In this document: positions 1 to 9,405 of the stretch, one piece after another
Position numbering within the stretch: the first letter of the stretch is position 1
Layout of the letters: every line of letters starts with the position of its first letter
Assembly (NCBI GenBank): GCA_040403095.1
Contig: JBBALI010000018.1
Location: 7,938-71,937 of the forward strand
DNA from: JAQVCM01 sp040403095
Lineage (GTDB): Bacteria; Bacteroidota; Bacteroidia; Flavobacteriales_D; Crocinitomicaceae
Length of the DNA: 64,000 bases
Reading direction: 5' to 3'
Position numbers and translations under genes: made by a program
The notes under the pieces: generated by a model
Database searches by the model: none
What the model saw: only the letters and a program-made list of their open reading frames with translations
Told to the model about the DNA's origin: nothing

Positions 1-1448
1 TCTGAAAATCCGCCATATTTCCATGCTTTGTCCTTGGTTGCCCAACCAAAGTATCCTCCAATGGTGGCGCGTTTCATTAGTTTTTTGGAAGTTTCCAAGC
101 CCAATCCAAATCGATAACCTTCGTACAAATTGAAATTCATCAAACGTTTGATATCCAAATTGAAATTTCCCAACGGAATTTTTCCATCTGCCAAAGCAGT
201 AAGCAACATCAATTTTTGTTCTAATTTGTTTTCTTTGGAAATGCTGTCAATGACTTGATAGGTTTTTCTTTCTTGCGTGTTCAAGTCATAAAATCTTGTA
301 GTATCCCAATCTTTTTCGGTCTTTTCGCCTGCATCGTTTGCAGTTTCAATGGCGATACTTCCAAACTCACGTTTTTTCAAATCTGGATCGAGCACGATGT
401 TGCTGATATACGTATTTCCTTTTCCAACGATAGATGAATTGTCTAATTTTGAATCCAGTTTTAAAATTGGCATTTGCAACTCGGAACTCAATTTCACAGG
501 GAACCATTTTTTCCCTTCGATGAAAGCGTATTCTTGAATCACTTTGATGGAAATATTATCAGAAACTTCATACGGCTCAGAAATTACCTTTTCAACCGCA
601 AATCCATTGGTATTGATAAACAATTGACCTTTCAAGCCATCAAAATTTTTGCCTTTTCGCGGACGAAATGAAATGGTGAAAGTGGTATCATTTCCTACAA
701 CTGTCGTATCTTCCAACAAAAACAAATAACGTCGCGTTCCGCCCAAAGCGATTGGATTGATGTACGTTTTTCCAAGCAAATGAAATTGATTATCGTAAAA
801 ACTAAACGACTGCATTTCATTAGCGAAAGTCGAAAACATGGGATCTTTGAAACCGGAAACTTTGTAAGCAATAATCGTTTCCTTGTCACGACTTGGCGGC
901 ATGAATTTTCTCGTTGAACTACTTTCCAACAAGAACAAATATTGACTGTCGAAGAAAGTTTTCAGGGAAAGTAAATTGCTGTCCTTCGTATCTGCTGGAA
1001 TTTTCTCCAAGGCTTTTGGATCCATGGTAAAGTAAAACTTGCTGTAACTTTCATATTGAAAAGCATTGTTTTCCGTTGGACTGTTTTTCTTTCTATTCGA
1101 AATCACTTGATCCATGATGCGATGCGCAGGATTTTCGCCCGGAAGCACAACGACTGCATCCAACATTTCAACTTCAGCTTGAATGTAAATCCTGCGTTCA
1201 TTCCCTAAATTGGCAGTAAAAATCGTTGTGTCTTTGTAACCCAAAAATTTCAACTGAAAACTGGCAACGGAATTAATGTCCAGCGAAAAATAGCCATCTA
1301 AATCTGCCAAAATCGCAGGTTTACCCATCGGAATCACTTTCACAAATGGAACAGATTCTTGTGTTGAATTGTCTTTGATTTGGAATTTTTCTTGCGCGGA
1401 AAGTGTCAAGAAACTCAATAAAAAAGCGAATAGTAAAGTTAATCTCAT
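1..1448 (-). CDS. DUF5686 / carboxypeptidase-regulatory-like domain protein (5' part only)
   Basis: The frame is open on the minus strand from an ATG at 1446-1448 to the left edge, so about 482 N-terminal residues are visible and the C-terminus is missing. Residues 1-19 form a signal peptide (MRLTLLFAFLLSFLTLSAQ). Residues about 20-105 look like the carboxypeptidase-regulatory-like fold common at the start of Bacteroidota surface proteins (VPFVKVIPMGKPAILADLDG, then the FLGYKD segment). The rest, with the early IMDQVISNRKKNSP segment and later the GYRFGLGLETSKK segment, resembles the DUF5686 family of envelope proteins, whose members usually exceed 800 residues and end in a predicted outer-membrane barrel. 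A TATTTTTG -7-like element lies at 1453-1460, just before the start. The precise function is unknown. Confidence 0.8.
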   Translation of the reverse strand, partial: MRLTLLFAFLLSFLTLSAQEKFQIKDNSTQESVPFVKVIPMGKPAILADLDGYFSLDINSVASFQLKFLGYKDTTIFTANLGNERRIYIQAEVEMLDAVVVLPGENPAHRIMDQVISNRKKNSPTENNAFQYESYSKFYFTMDPKALEKIPADTKDSNLLSLKTFFDSQYLFLLESSSTRKFMPPSRDKETIIAYKVSGFKDPMFSTFANEMQSFSFYDNQFHLLGKTYINPIALGGTRRYLFLLEDTTVVGNDTTFTISFRPRKGKNFDGLKGQLFINTNGFAVEKVISEPYEVSDNISIKVIQEYAFIEGKKWFPVKLSSELQMPILKLDSKLDNSSIVGKGNTYISNIVLDPDLKKREFGSIAIETANDAGEKTEKDWDTTRFYDLNTQERKTYQVIDSISKENKLEQKLMLLTALADGKIPLGNFNLDIKRLMNFNLYEGYRFGLGLETSKKLMKRATIGGYFGWATKDKAWKYGGFS

Positions 1449-1533
1449 AGCTCAAAAATACAATTAATGTTGGTAAGACTTGCTCCGAAAGCGATTGTTA
1501 CACCGAAAAGCGATTATTGAGTTAAAAATTCAC

Positions 1534-1566
1534 GTAAAAAAAGTCGACCTGAAACAGATCGACTTT
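1534..1566 (-). terminator. Rho-independent terminator after the aldehyde dehydrogenase gene
   Basis: Read on the minus strand, a 12-bp stem with one mismatch (arms 1540-1551 and 1555-1566, loop of 3) is followed by a T-run. It starts about 24 nt beyond the stop codon of the aldehyde dehydrogenase gene. Confidence 0.85.
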
Positions 1567-1589
1567 CATTGATAAATATAGATACTTGA

Positions 1590-3083
1590 CTAAAAGAAAC
1601 CTAATTTCTTTTTGTTGTAAGAAATCAACATGTTTTTTGTTTGACGATAATGTTCAAGCATCATTTTGTGATTTTCTCTTCCGAATCCAGATTTTTTATA
1701 ACCACCAAACGGCGCGTGCGCTGGATAAGCGTGGTAATTATTCACCCAAACACGTCCTGCTTGAATTGCACGTGGCACTTGATACAATTCATGCGCATCA
1801 CGCGTCCAAACGCCAGCTCCTAAACCATACAATGTGTCATTTGCAATTTCAATCGCTTCTTCTGTCGTTTTGAAAGTTGTCACACAAACAACTGGTCCAA
1901 AGATTTCTTCTTGGAAAATACGCATTTTGTTGTGTCCTTTGAAAATCGTTGGTTGAATGTAATATCCGCCAGCCAAATCACCTTCTTGTTTGTACACTTC
2001 TCCGCCCAATAAAACTTCAGCACCTTCTTCTTTTCCAATTTTCAAGTAAGACTGAATTTTTTCATATTGATCGTTGGAAGCTTGCGCTCCCATCATCGTT
2101 GTTCCATCCAACGGATCACCCATGATGATTGCTTTTGTGCGTTCAATTACTCGCTCCATGAATTTATCATAAATTGATTCGTGTACCAAAATTCTTGATG
2201 GACAAGTACAAACCTCGCCTTGATTCAATGCAAACAAAACAGCACCTTCAATGGCTTTGTCGAAGAAATCATCATCCGCATCCGCAATTGATGGGAAGAA
2301 GATATTTGGTGATTTTCCACCTAATTCCATGGTTGCAGGAATAATGTTTTCAGATGCATATTGCAAAATCAATCTTCCTGTAGTTGTTTCTCCTGTGAAA
2401 GAAATCTTTGAAATTCTTGGAGATTGCGCTAAAGGTTTTCCTGTTTCCAAACCGAAACCTGAAACTACATTCAATACACCTGCAGGAAGCAAATCTCCAA
2501 TCAATTCCATCAAAACCATGATTGAAGTTGGCGTTTGTTCAGCTGGCTTAACGACTACACAGCAACCTGCTGCTAAAGCTGGAGCCATTTTCCAAGTTGC
2601 CATCAAAAGCGGAAAATTCCAAGGAATAATTTGTCCAACAACACCCAATGGTTCGTGCAAAACAATGCTTGTTGTGAATTCGTCATGCTCAGAAATTGTT
2701 CCTTCTTCAGCGCGAATCACACCCGCAAAATAACGGAAATGGTCAATACACAATGGTAAGTCAGCTGCTCTTGTTTCACGAATTGCTTTTCCATTGTCGA
2801 TGGTTTCAACAGTTGCCAAATATTCCAAATTGACTTCCATCGCATCTGCAATTTTCAACAAAATGTTACTTCTTTCAGTAACCGATGTTTTGCTCCAAGT
2901 TTTAAATGCTTCGTGTGCAGCATCTAACGCCAATTCAATATCTTCTTTTCCAGAGCGTGCTGCTTTGGTAAATACTTTTCCGTCGATTGGTGAAATATTG
3001 TCGAAATATTCTCCATTTACTGGGGCAACAAATTTTCCGCCGATAAAATTGTCATAGTGACTTTTAAATTCTGGTCGTTTCAT
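1590..3083 (-). CDS. NAD(P)+-dependent aldehyde dehydrogenase, AldB/ExaC type
   Basis: A 497-residue full-length aldehyde dehydrogenase that oxidises aldehydes to acids in the cytoplasm. Visible family motifs are the NAD-binding PWNFPLLMATWKMAPALAAG segment, VVKPAEQTP, FTGETTTGR (Rossmann loop), ELGGKSPNI with the general-base Glu, and NQGEVCTCPSR with the catalytic Cys at about residue 292. The GEVCTCPSR form is typical of the AldB/ExaC acetaldehyde and general aliphatic aldehyde dehydrogenases. It is divergent from an AraC-type regulator and close to a DUF779 gene, a protein family that often accompanies this enzyme type. The 163-nt gap to the regulator presumably carries both promoters. 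A strong terminator follows. The substrate is inferred from family only. Confidence 0.93.
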   Translation of the reverse strand: MKRPEFKSHYDNFIGGKFVAPVNGEYFDNISPIDGKVFTKAARSGKEDIELALDAAHEAFKTWSKTSVTERSNILLKIADAMEVNLEYLATVETIDNGKAIRETRAADLPLCIDHFRYFAGVIRAEEGTISEHDEFTTSIVLHEPLGVVGQIIPWNFPLLMATWKMAPALAAGCCVVVKPAEQTPTSIMVLMELIGDLLPAGVLNVVSGFGLETGKPLAQSPRISKISFTGETTTGRLILQYASENIIPATMELGGKSPNIFFPSIADADDDFFDKAIEGAVLFALNQGEVCTCPSRILVHESIYDKFMERVIERTKAIIMGDPLDGTTMMGAQASNDQYEKIQSYLKIGKEEGAEVLLGGEVYKQEGDLAGGYYIQPTIFKGHNKMRIFQEEIFGPVVCVTTFKTTEEAIEIANDTLYGLGAGVWTRDAHELYQVPRAIQAGRVWVNNYHAYPAHAPFGGYKKSGFGRENHKMMLEHYRQTKNMLISYNKKKLGFF

Positions 3084-3246
3084 ATTAATAGCTTTATATA
3101 ATTTATGGGGCTAAGGTATTTGGATTAAGTTCTTCACGTTAGCACAAATTTGTCATTCAATAGCACAATCCTCTCAATCTCATTTTCGATTGCTTTTTGG
3201 ATGAATTTTTATATGTACCTTAACATTCTGAAAATTTGTTTGGACT

Positions 3247-4164
3247 ATGAATTCAATCATCAAGCCCTTCTTAACAAGCGAGAAATCACTCAAAACTTTG
3301 GTGGAAAACCGAACGCTCTATTCTTTAGATAAGTGCGAATTAAACGTTTTTGAAACGAATCAAGCCGCTTCACAAGTGCCATTGACTTTCGGTGATTTAG
3401 TAGTTACCAGCATGGTTCGCGGCAAAAAGATTATGCAACTTGACGATGATCCATCATTCACTTATTTGCCCGGCGAAACGGTGATTGTTCCTCCAAATGT
3501 AACGATGAAAATCGATTTTCCAGAAGCTTCATTTTATACACCTACACAATGCGTTGCTCTGGCAATTGACCATGAACACATCGCAAGAACCTTAGAATTT
3601 TTAAACTACAAATATCCACGTGAAGGCAAGAATTCTTGGGAATTGAAAATGAATGATTATTTCTTTTACAACACAGCTGAATTGACTGAAGTAATCAATA
3701 AACTGATGTTTGTTTGCATGGACAACAACCAAATGAAAGATGTGATTGCTGATTTGACCTTGCAAGAATTGTTAGTTCGACTGATTCAACTGCAGCATAG
3801 AAATATGTTGGAAGTGGACGCCAAAGAAAATCATGGAAAAAATGCCATCACTTTCACAGTGAACTATATCAAGGAAAATGTTTTGTGTAAAATCACCATT
3901 GAAGAATTGTGCAAATTGGCTTGCATGAGTAAGGCGACTTTTTACAGGGTTTTCAAACGAGAATTAGGAATGAGTCCGAATGAATTTTTGATTTTAGAAC
4001 GCATTAAAATTGCCAAAAAATTCATCCGGGAAACGTCGGTCAGCATCAATCAAATTGCCTACGAAGTTGGTTTTGAAGATGTGAATTATTTTTGCCGCAC
4101 TTTCAGAAAATTAGAGCAAATTTCTCCAACTCAATACAGATTATTGCACAATGGAATCTCTTAA
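3247..4164 (+). CDS. AraC-family transcriptional regulator
   Basis: 305 residues. The C-terminal ~100 residues carry the two helix-turn-helix motifs of AraC/XylS proteins (TIEELCKLACMSKATFYRVF, then SINQIAYEVGFEDVNYFCRT and the FRKLEQISPTQYR tail). The N-terminal ~190 residues match the AraC-type N-terminal ligand domain, with VPLTFGDLVVTSMVRGKK and LPGETVIVPPNV. The gene is divergent from the aldehyde dehydrogenase gene and only 7 nt upstream of the DUF779 gene, so it probably controls both in response to an aldehyde or alcohol (inference). The ATG at 3247 gives a complete N-terminal domain. Confidence 0.92.
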   Translation: MNSIIKPFLTSEKSLKTLVENRTLYSLDKCELNVFETNQAASQVPLTFGDLVVTSMVRGKKIMQLDDDPSFTYLPGETVIVPPNVTMKIDFPEASFYTPTQCVALAIDHEHIARTLEFLNYKYPREGKNSWELKMNDYFFYNTAELTEVINKLMFVCMDNNQMKDVIADLTLQELLVRLIQLQHRNMLEVDAKENHGKNAITFTVNYIKENVLCKITIEELCKLACMSKATFYRVFKRELGMSPNEFLILERIKIAKKFIRETSVSINQIAYEVGFEDVNYFCRTFRKLEQISPTQYRLLHNGIS

Positions 4165-4171
4165 TAATTAA

Positions 4172-4549
4172 ATGATGACACCAAGAGTTACAGTTTCAGA
4201 AAGCGCCATAAACATTATCAATCAATTGAAATCAAAATATGGCGAATTGATGTTTCACCAAAGTGGCGGTTGCTGCGATGGTTCACAGCCCATGTGCTTT
4301 GAAAAAGGAGATTTCAAATTGGGAAATAGCGATATCTGTTTAGGAGAAATCGAAGGTTGTGAATTTTGGATGAGCAAGGATCAATTTGAATATTGGCAAC
4401 ACACGCAACTAAATATCAATATTACAGAAGGTCGAGGTTCTAGTTTTTCTTTAGAAATTCCAATGGGATTGCGTTTCTTGACTGAATCACGAATGTTTAC
4501 TGATGTAGAAACAAATAATCTGAGCCCATTGAGAGTGATTGAAGATTAA
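4172..4549 (+). CDS. DUF779 family protein
   Basis: 125 residues, soluble, without a signal peptide. The HQSGGCCDGSQPMC motif with paired cysteines, the CEFWMSKDQFEYW segment and the glycine-rich GRGSSFSLE segment identify the DUF779 family. Members are small cytoplasmic proteins often encoded beside AldB/ExaC-type aldehyde dehydrogenases; the cysteines could bind metal or act in redox chemistry, but no function is established to my knowledge. It follows the AraC gene by 7 nt and is probably cotranscribed. Two ATG codons stand in tandem at the start (4172 and 4175), so the start is uncertain by one residue. Confidence 0.88.
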   Translation: MMTPRVTVSESAINIINQLKSKYGELMFHQSGGCCDGSQPMCFEKGDFKLGNSDICLGEIEGCEFWMSKDQFEYWQHTQLNINITEGRGSSFSLEIPMGLRFLTESRMFTDVETNNLSPLRVIED

Positions 4550-4567
4550 TCAACCATCAGTTACAAT

Positions 4568-6688
4568 TCAATCCTCTAACTCCAAATTAAAACTGCCATT
4601 CATCACCAATTTTTTGTCCACTGGTACTGGATTTCCTGGAATCATAAATCCTTTGATTTTAGAAGTTTTCCCTTTGGAAAGCAACTCAAACACTTGTTTT
4701 TCGGTCAATTTCTTACCCAACATTTCAAAAGGGAGTTTGAACCCACAAGCCGCGAAATTGGAACATCCGTAGGCGGAATTTCCTTTTTTCAATAAATGTT
4801 GTTTGCACTTCGGACAAGTCATTGCTTCAATATTAATCTCTTCCTTCGGTTTGACTTCTCTTGGTTTACGTACTTTTTCAACTTCTTGCTCCGCTGGTTT
4901 TTCTGGCGCGATGGAAATTACACGTTGTGTGTTAAAAATCACTTCATTGGTCAAATCAACCACCATTTGAATCAATTCTTTTTTGAAAGTTTCAGCGGCA
5001 TATTCTCCTTTTTCGATTAGGCGCAATTTGCGTTCCCAATCTCCCGTCAATTCAGGACTTTTGAGCAATTCATTTTGAATCGTATCGATCAAATCCATTC
5101 CGGTTTGAGTCGCGTATAAATTCTTCTTTTTCTTTTCAATATATCTTCTTCGAAACAAAGTTTCAATGATATTTGCTCGTGTAGATGGTCGACCGATTCC
5201 ATTGTCTTTCAACAACTCGCGCATTTCTTCATCTTCCACTTGTTTTCCAGCGGTTTCCATGGCGCGCAATAAAGTCGCTTCGGTAAAAGCTTTCGGAGGC
5301 GTAGTTTTTCCTTGGTGAATTTTGGGTTCGTGCGATCCACTTTCTCCTTCTGTGAAATGTGGCATTACTTTTTCTTCGTCACCTTCTTTTTTGGCAGAGA
5401 CATCACCCGCATACACTTCACGCCAACCCGGTTCGATGATTTGTTTTCCTGTAGCTTTAAATTCTAAAGTTCCCACTTTTCCCAAAACGGTTGTATTGGA
5501 AACCTTACATTCAGGATAAAATGCAGCGATGAAACGTTTGGCGATTAAATCGTAAATATGTTGTTCTTGTGGCGTAATTCCTGAAGGAACAATTCCTGTT
5601 GGTATAATCGCATGGTGATCTGTTACTTTTTTATCGTCGAAAACCGTTTTAGATTTCGGAATTGGTTTTGCCAATAGAGGAGCGGTCAATTGACTATAAT
5701 ATTTCATTCCGCTCAAAATTCCTTGAATCTTTGGGTGTAAATCTTCTGAAAGATACGTTGTATCAACGCGTGGATAAGTGACTAATTTTCCTTCATACAA
5801 ACGCTGAATCAACTTCAATGTTTCATCTGCAGAATATCCGTATTTTCGATTCGATTCAACTTGCAAACCAGTCAAATCAAACAATCTTGGATTTCCTTCT
5901 TTTCCTTCTTTCTGCTCAAATGAAGTAATTTCAAAAGGATGTTCTTTCAAATAAGCCAATCCTTTTTCTGCTTTTTCTTGAGAAGTCAATCTGTCAATGG
6001 TGGCGGAAAATTCTGTTTCCTTGTACGTCGTTTTCAATTCCCAATAATCATCTGATTTGAAAGCGTTCATTTCTTTCTGCCGTTGCACTAGCATTGCCAA
6101 AGTTGGCGTTTGCACACGACCGATTGACAATGTTGCTTTTCCTTGACCGAACTTTTTGGTGAACAAACGTGTGGCATTCATTCCCAACAACCAATCGCCA
6201 ATTGCACGCGCACTGCCTGCGGCGTATAAATTATTGTATTGATTTCCGTCTCTCAATTTCTGAAAACCTTCGCGAATCGCTTCCTCTGTCAAGGAAGAAA
6301 TCCACAATCTTTTGATGGGCGCAGTGCATTTTGCTTTCAACAAAACCCAACGTTGGATCAATTCTCCTTCTTGTCCAGCATCCCCGCAATTAATGACCTC
6401 TTCAGCGCCTTGAACCAATCTTGAAATAACATGAAATTGTTTCTGCACGCCAGAATCTTCCATCACTTTTACACCAAAACTCGATGGAATCATGGGCAAA
6501 TCTTCCAAACGCCAATATTTCCATTTTTCGGTGTAATCATGTGGTTCTTTGAGTGTACAAAGGTGTCCGAAAGTCCAAGTAACTTGATAGCCGTTTCCTT
6601 CCATGTAGCCATCCTTCGCTTGCGTAGCACCGATTACTTTGGCAATATCACGTGCCACACTTGGCTTTTCTGCTATACAAACTTTCAT
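4568..6688 (-). CDS. topB: DNA topoisomerase III
   Basis: 706-residue type IA topoisomerase that relaxes and decatenates DNA. It begins with the TOPRIM signature (KVCIAEKPSVARDIAKVIG), and CGDAGQEGELIQRWV supplies the acidic metal-binding cluster. SIGRVQTPTLAMLVQRQ and LIQRLYEGKLVTYPRVDTTYL follow, the latter containing the active-site Tyr of the YPRVDTxYL motif. A C-terminal four-Cys zinc finger (CPKCKQHLLKKGNSAYGCSN) lies near residue 630 and is followed by a topoisomerase C-terminal repeat region. The length fits bacterial TopB. It converges on the DUF779 gene with an 18-nt gap. Confidence 0.95.
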   Translation of the reverse strand: MKVCIAEKPSVARDIAKVIGATQAKDGYMEGNGYQVTWTFGHLCTLKEPHDYTEKWKYWRLEDLPMIPSSFGVKVMEDSGVQKQFHVISRLVQGAEEVINCGDAGQEGELIQRWVLLKAKCTAPIKRLWISSLTEEAIREGFQKLRDGNQYNNLYAAGSARAIGDWLLGMNATRLFTKKFGQGKATLSIGRVQTPTLAMLVQRQKEMNAFKSDDYWELKTTYKETEFSATIDRLTSQEKAEKGLAYLKEHPFEITSFEQKEGKEGNPRLFDLTGLQVESNRKYGYSADETLKLIQRLYEGKLVTYPRVDTTYLSEDLHPKIQGILSGMKYYSQLTAPLLAKPIPKSKTVFDDKKVTDHHAIIPTGIVPSGITPQEQHIYDLIAKRFIAAFYPECKVSNTTVLGKVGTLEFKATGKQIIEPGWREVYAGDVSAKKEGDEEKVMPHFTEGESGSHEPKIHQGKTTPPKAFTEATLLRAMETAGKQVEDEEMRELLKDNGIGRPSTRANIIETLFRRRYIEKKKKNLYATQTGMDLIDTIQNELLKSPELTGDWERKLRLIEKGEYAAETFKKELIQMVVDLTNEVIFNTQRVISIAPEKPAEQEVEKVRKPREVKPKEEINIEAMTCPKCKQHLLKKGNSAYGCSNFAACGFKLPFEMLGKKLTEKQVFELLSKGKTSKIKGFMIPGNPVPVDKKLVMNGSFNLELED

Positions 6689-6788
6689 TCGATTTTCACC
6701 CGATTTTTGAGAGGGCTAAAGTTAGTCAAAATGCGTTAAAGGGAAAGGAGAAATCATTCGAAAAGAAGAAAAATATCAACAGTTCAGT

Positions 6789-7295
6789 TTATTTTTTTTC
6801 ATATCGATTGACAACGAAATCAAAGGGGTTTTTTTCATCTTTTGCCCTATTCATTATTTCCTCTGAGTTCCAAGAATTTTTATCAAATTCAGGAAAAAAT
6901 GTATCCGCATCAAATGTATGATTTACAGTGGTGATAAACATTTCATCGACTACATTTTGATCCAAAGCTTCTTTGTAAATCTGACCGCCGCCAATAATGA
7001 AAATTTTGCGTTCAGTTTCATTTTTGAAATGTTCTAAGCAATCTTTGATGTTGTGGAAAACCAAACAATTCTCTGCTTTGAAATCTTTATTTCTAGTCAA
7101 AATAACATTCAAGCGATTAGGAAGTGGTCTGTATTTTTCTGGAACGGAATCATAGTTTTTTCTACCCATGATCACCACTTGACCTGCTGTTGTATTTTTG
7201 AAAAATTGCATGTCGGCTGGTAAATTCCATAACAAATCATTGTCTTTTCCAATACCTCTTTCTAAATCTGTTGCTGCGATTAAACTTACTTTCAT
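6789..7295 (-). CDS. folA: Dihydrofolate reductase
   Basis: 168 residues, the usual DHFR size. It reduces dihydrofolate to tetrahydrofolate with NADPH. Family motifs are VSLIAATDLERGIGKDNDLLWNLPADM at the N-terminus (Asp in the LPAD position for substrate protonation), VVIMGRKNYDSVP, NRLNVILTRN and IFIIGGGQIYKEAL. An in-frame extension to 7325 exists, but the ATG at 7295 gives the canonical start and is chosen. It lies about 40 nt downstream of the SirB1-like gene in the same direction, so cotranscription is possible. Confidence 0.95.
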   Translation of the reverse strand: MKVSLIAATDLERGIGKDNDLLWNLPADMQFFKNTTAGQVVIMGRKNYDSVPEKYRPLPNRLNVILTRNKDFKAENCLVFHNIKDCLEHFKNETERKIFIIGGGQIYKEALDQNVVDEMFITTVNHTFDADTFFPEFDKNSWNSEEIMNRAKDEKNPFDFVVNRYEKK

Positions 7296-7336
7296 GTGAT
7301 TGAATTGAAATCCAAAAGTAAGCACTTAAATGATGC

Positions 7337-8212
7337 TTAACCAAATAAATTTCTCAAAATCACCAATTCATTTACTTTGTCCACATTTCCAACTTGTTGA
7401 AAAGCGGAAATGAGATTGGTCAACATGCGTTGAATGATTTTGGTATTCGGACAAGGCTCAAAAAATCCACGTTCAGCAGGCAATTTGATTTGTTCTAAAA
7501 ATTGATGAATGTCTTTTTCTTGAAAAATCGTTCCTTTTGAAAATGCATTGATGTAAAACAAAACGCCATAAGGATTTGCATTTCCTGTCATCACATTGAT
7601 TCGGTATTCATCCATGTAGGCCAACACAAAATGATTCGGTAAATTGACTCCGTAAACAGGAATTTTCAATGATTGCGCTACAACGCTGTAAATCAAACTC
7701 AAACTCAAAGGATTTCCTTTGCGCGTTTCGAGAACTGTATTGATGTAAGAATTTAACGGTGAATGAAAAGATTTGGCATTTCCTTGAAAACGATGGTGCT
7801 CAAAAAACACTTTGTTGAAAGTCATGATTTTTTCGAATGCCGTTTGACTTGGACTTAGTTCCAACCAGGCATCTTTTCTGATTTTTTCGATTTCATTGTG
7901 AATAAATGATTCGTCTAATCCGGGATATTGATAACGGGCAATAATAATGGCGCCTTTCAGTAAATCTTTTTCTTCGGATGAAATCCAACTTTGAAGCAAA
8001 AATTTCAAATCATCGAACTGAATTTCATGAATCAAATTTTCGATTCGGTTTTGAAACAACAATCCAAAATCTCTAGATTCCCAAGAATTTTCCAAATATG
8101 GAATCGCTTCTGGTCCGTAGGATTTTAATTGGTCGTGCACATGCGCATAAACGTGATCGTCTGGATCGTCTATGAGCTGTATCAAAGCTTGAACCGATTG
8201 TATATTCAACAT
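7337..8212 (-). CDS. SirB1-like transglutaminase-fold protein
   Basis: 291 residues with the chosen ATG at 8212. The central segment (FNKVFFEHHRFQGNAKSF, TRKGNPLSLSLIYSVVAQSL, GVNLPNHFVLAY) is the Transglut_core2 domain of the SirB1 family. The family keeps a transglutaminase-like fold, but its biochemical role is not settled. A longer form starting at 8248 is open, but the family start matches MLNIQSVQALIQLIDDPD. A TAtcTTTG -7-like element at 8217-8224 directly precedes the shorter start, which also argues for it. No signal peptide is visible, so the protein is likely cytoplasmic. Confidence 0.8.
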   Translation of the reverse strand: MLNIQSVQALIQLIDDPDDHVYAHVHDQLKSYGPEAIPYLENSWESRDFGLLFQNRIENLIHEIQFDDLKFLLQSWISSEEKDLLKGAIIIARYQYPGLDESFIHNEIEKIRKDAWLELSPSQTAFEKIMTFNKVFFEHHRFQGNAKSFHSPLNSYINTVLETRKGNPLSLSLIYSVVAQSLKIPVYGVNLPNHFVLAYMDEYRINVMTGNANPYGVLFYINAFSKGTIFQEKDIHQFLEQIKLPAERGFFEPCPNTKIIQRMLTNLISAFQQVGNVDKVNELVILRNLFG

Positions 8213-8310
8213 GTTACAAAGATACAACAGAGAATCAGGCACTTTCATTACAATCTTTTGGACTTTTTAAGGTCAAATTGTTAATTGATGCAAATTTTCA
8301 AAATTAGGAC

Positions 8311-8348
8311 ACAAAAAAAATCCCAAATTCGAGTTGAATCTGGGATTT
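8311..8348 (-). terminator. Rho-independent terminator after pdhB
   Basis: Minus-strand hairpin about 20 nt after the pdhB stop: arms of 13 nt with one mismatch (AAATCCCAGATTC and GAATTTGGGATTT), a 5-nt loop and an eight-T run. Confidence 0.9.
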
Positions 8349-8368
8349 GAAAATCAAAATTTGATTTA

Positions 8369-9349
8369 TTAATTTCTATATAAAGTTGCTTTTACAGCAT
8401 TGATTAATCTTGCAACATTTGGCAACGCTTCTTCAATTAAAGTTGGTGAAAATGCAAATGGTGTATCAGTTTGAGTTACACGCATCACTGGCGCATCTAA
8501 ATGGTCAAAAGCATAACGTTGTAAGTGGTAAGAAATTTCAGATGAAATAGAAGCCAAAGGCCAAGATTCTTCCAACACAACACAACGATTCGTTTTCTTA
8601 ACTGATTCAACCACACAAGCGTAATCGATTGGTCGAACAGTTCTTAGATCGATGATCTCGCAAGAAATCCCTTCTTTTTCCAACAATTCAGCCGCCTCGA
8701 AAGCCACTTTCATAATTTTTCCAAAAGAAACAATCGTTACATCTGTACCAGCTCTTTTTATATCAGCAACTCCGATTGGAATGATGTATTCTCCTTCTGG
8801 AACTTCACCTTTATCTCCGTACATTTTTTCTGATTCCAAGAAAACAACCGGATCATTGTCGCGAATTGCTGCTTTCAACAAACCTTTAGCATCGTAAGGG
8901 TTTGAAGGTGTGATCACTTTCAAACCAGGAACGTGCGCATAAAACGCTTCAAAACTTTGAGAGTGCGTTGCACCTAATTGACCAGCTGTACCATTTCCAC
9001 CTCTGAAAACGATTGGACAGTGATATTGACCACCAGACATTTGCAACATTTTTGCAGCACTGTTGATGATTTGGTCAGCCGCTAAAATCGCAAAATTCCA
9101 AGTCATGAATTCTACAATCGGACGCAAACCATTCATTGAAGCTCCAACCGCGATACCAGCAAAGCCAAGCTCAGCAATCGGTGTATCAATTACTCGTTTT
9201 GGACCAAATTCATCCAACATTCCTTGAGAAACTTTGTAAGCACCGTTATATTCCGCAACTTCTTCACCTAGAAGAAATACACTTTTATCTCTGCGCATTT
9301 CCTCGTTCATCGCCTCGCGAAGTGCTTCTCTAAATTGTATTGTTTTCAT
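8369..9349 (-). CDS. pdhB: Pyruvate dehydrogenase E1 component, beta subunit
   Basis: 326 residues, full length. With the alpha subunit, which is not in this window, it forms the thiamine-diphosphate E1 enzyme that decarboxylates pyruvate and acylates E2 lipoate. Seen motifs: FLLGEEVAEYNGAYKVSQG, RVIDTPIAELGFAGIAVGA, MTWNFAILAADQIINSAAK, GATHSQSFEAFYAHVPGLKV, DIKRAGTDVTIVSFG and RTVRPIDY. These match PdhB rather than the larger single-chain AceE. It has a good promoter at 9406-9434 and a terminator 20 nt after the stop, so it appears monocistronic. An operator-like palindrome at 9482-9504, shared with the glucan cluster, lies upstream. Confidence 0.95.
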   Translation of the reverse strand: MKTIQFREALREAMNEEMRRDKSVFLLGEEVAEYNGAYKVSQGMLDEFGPKRVIDTPIAELGFAGIAVGASMNGLRPIVEFMTWNFAILAADQIINSAAKMLQMSGGQYHCPIVFRGGNGTAGQLGATHSQSFEAFYAHVPGLKVITPSNPYDAKGLLKAAIRDNDPVVFLESEKMYGDKGEVPEGEYIIPIGVADIKRAGTDVTIVSFGKIMKVAFEAAELLEKEGISCEIIDLRTVRPIDYACVVESVKKTNRCVVLEESWPLASISSEISYHLQRYAFDHLDAPVMRVTQTDTPFAFSPTLIEEALPNVARLINAVKATLYRN

Positions 9350-9386
9350 ATGTAGATAATTTCTTGAATTCTATTTCTACTTAACT

Positions 9387-9400
9387 CTTATCAAGATAAG
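9387..9400. promoter_or_regulatory. Short palindrome near the predicted pdhB transcription start
   Basis: CTTATC-AA-GATAAG has perfect 6-nt arms and lies immediately downstream of the predicted -7 box, about where transcription should begin. It could be an operator or an RNA hairpin. No protein is assigned. Confidence 0.35.
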
Positions 9401-9405
9401 GATGC

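Noticed and set aside
255..889. Several short open frames on both strands in the first kilobase
   Set aside because: They are shadows of the partial DUF5686 gene, whose frame is open throughout and has a signal peptide and family segments.
2251..2733. A 160-codon open frame on the plus strand inside the aldehyde dehydrogenase gene
   Set aside because: It is antisense to a gene with full family motifs and shows no recognisable protein features.
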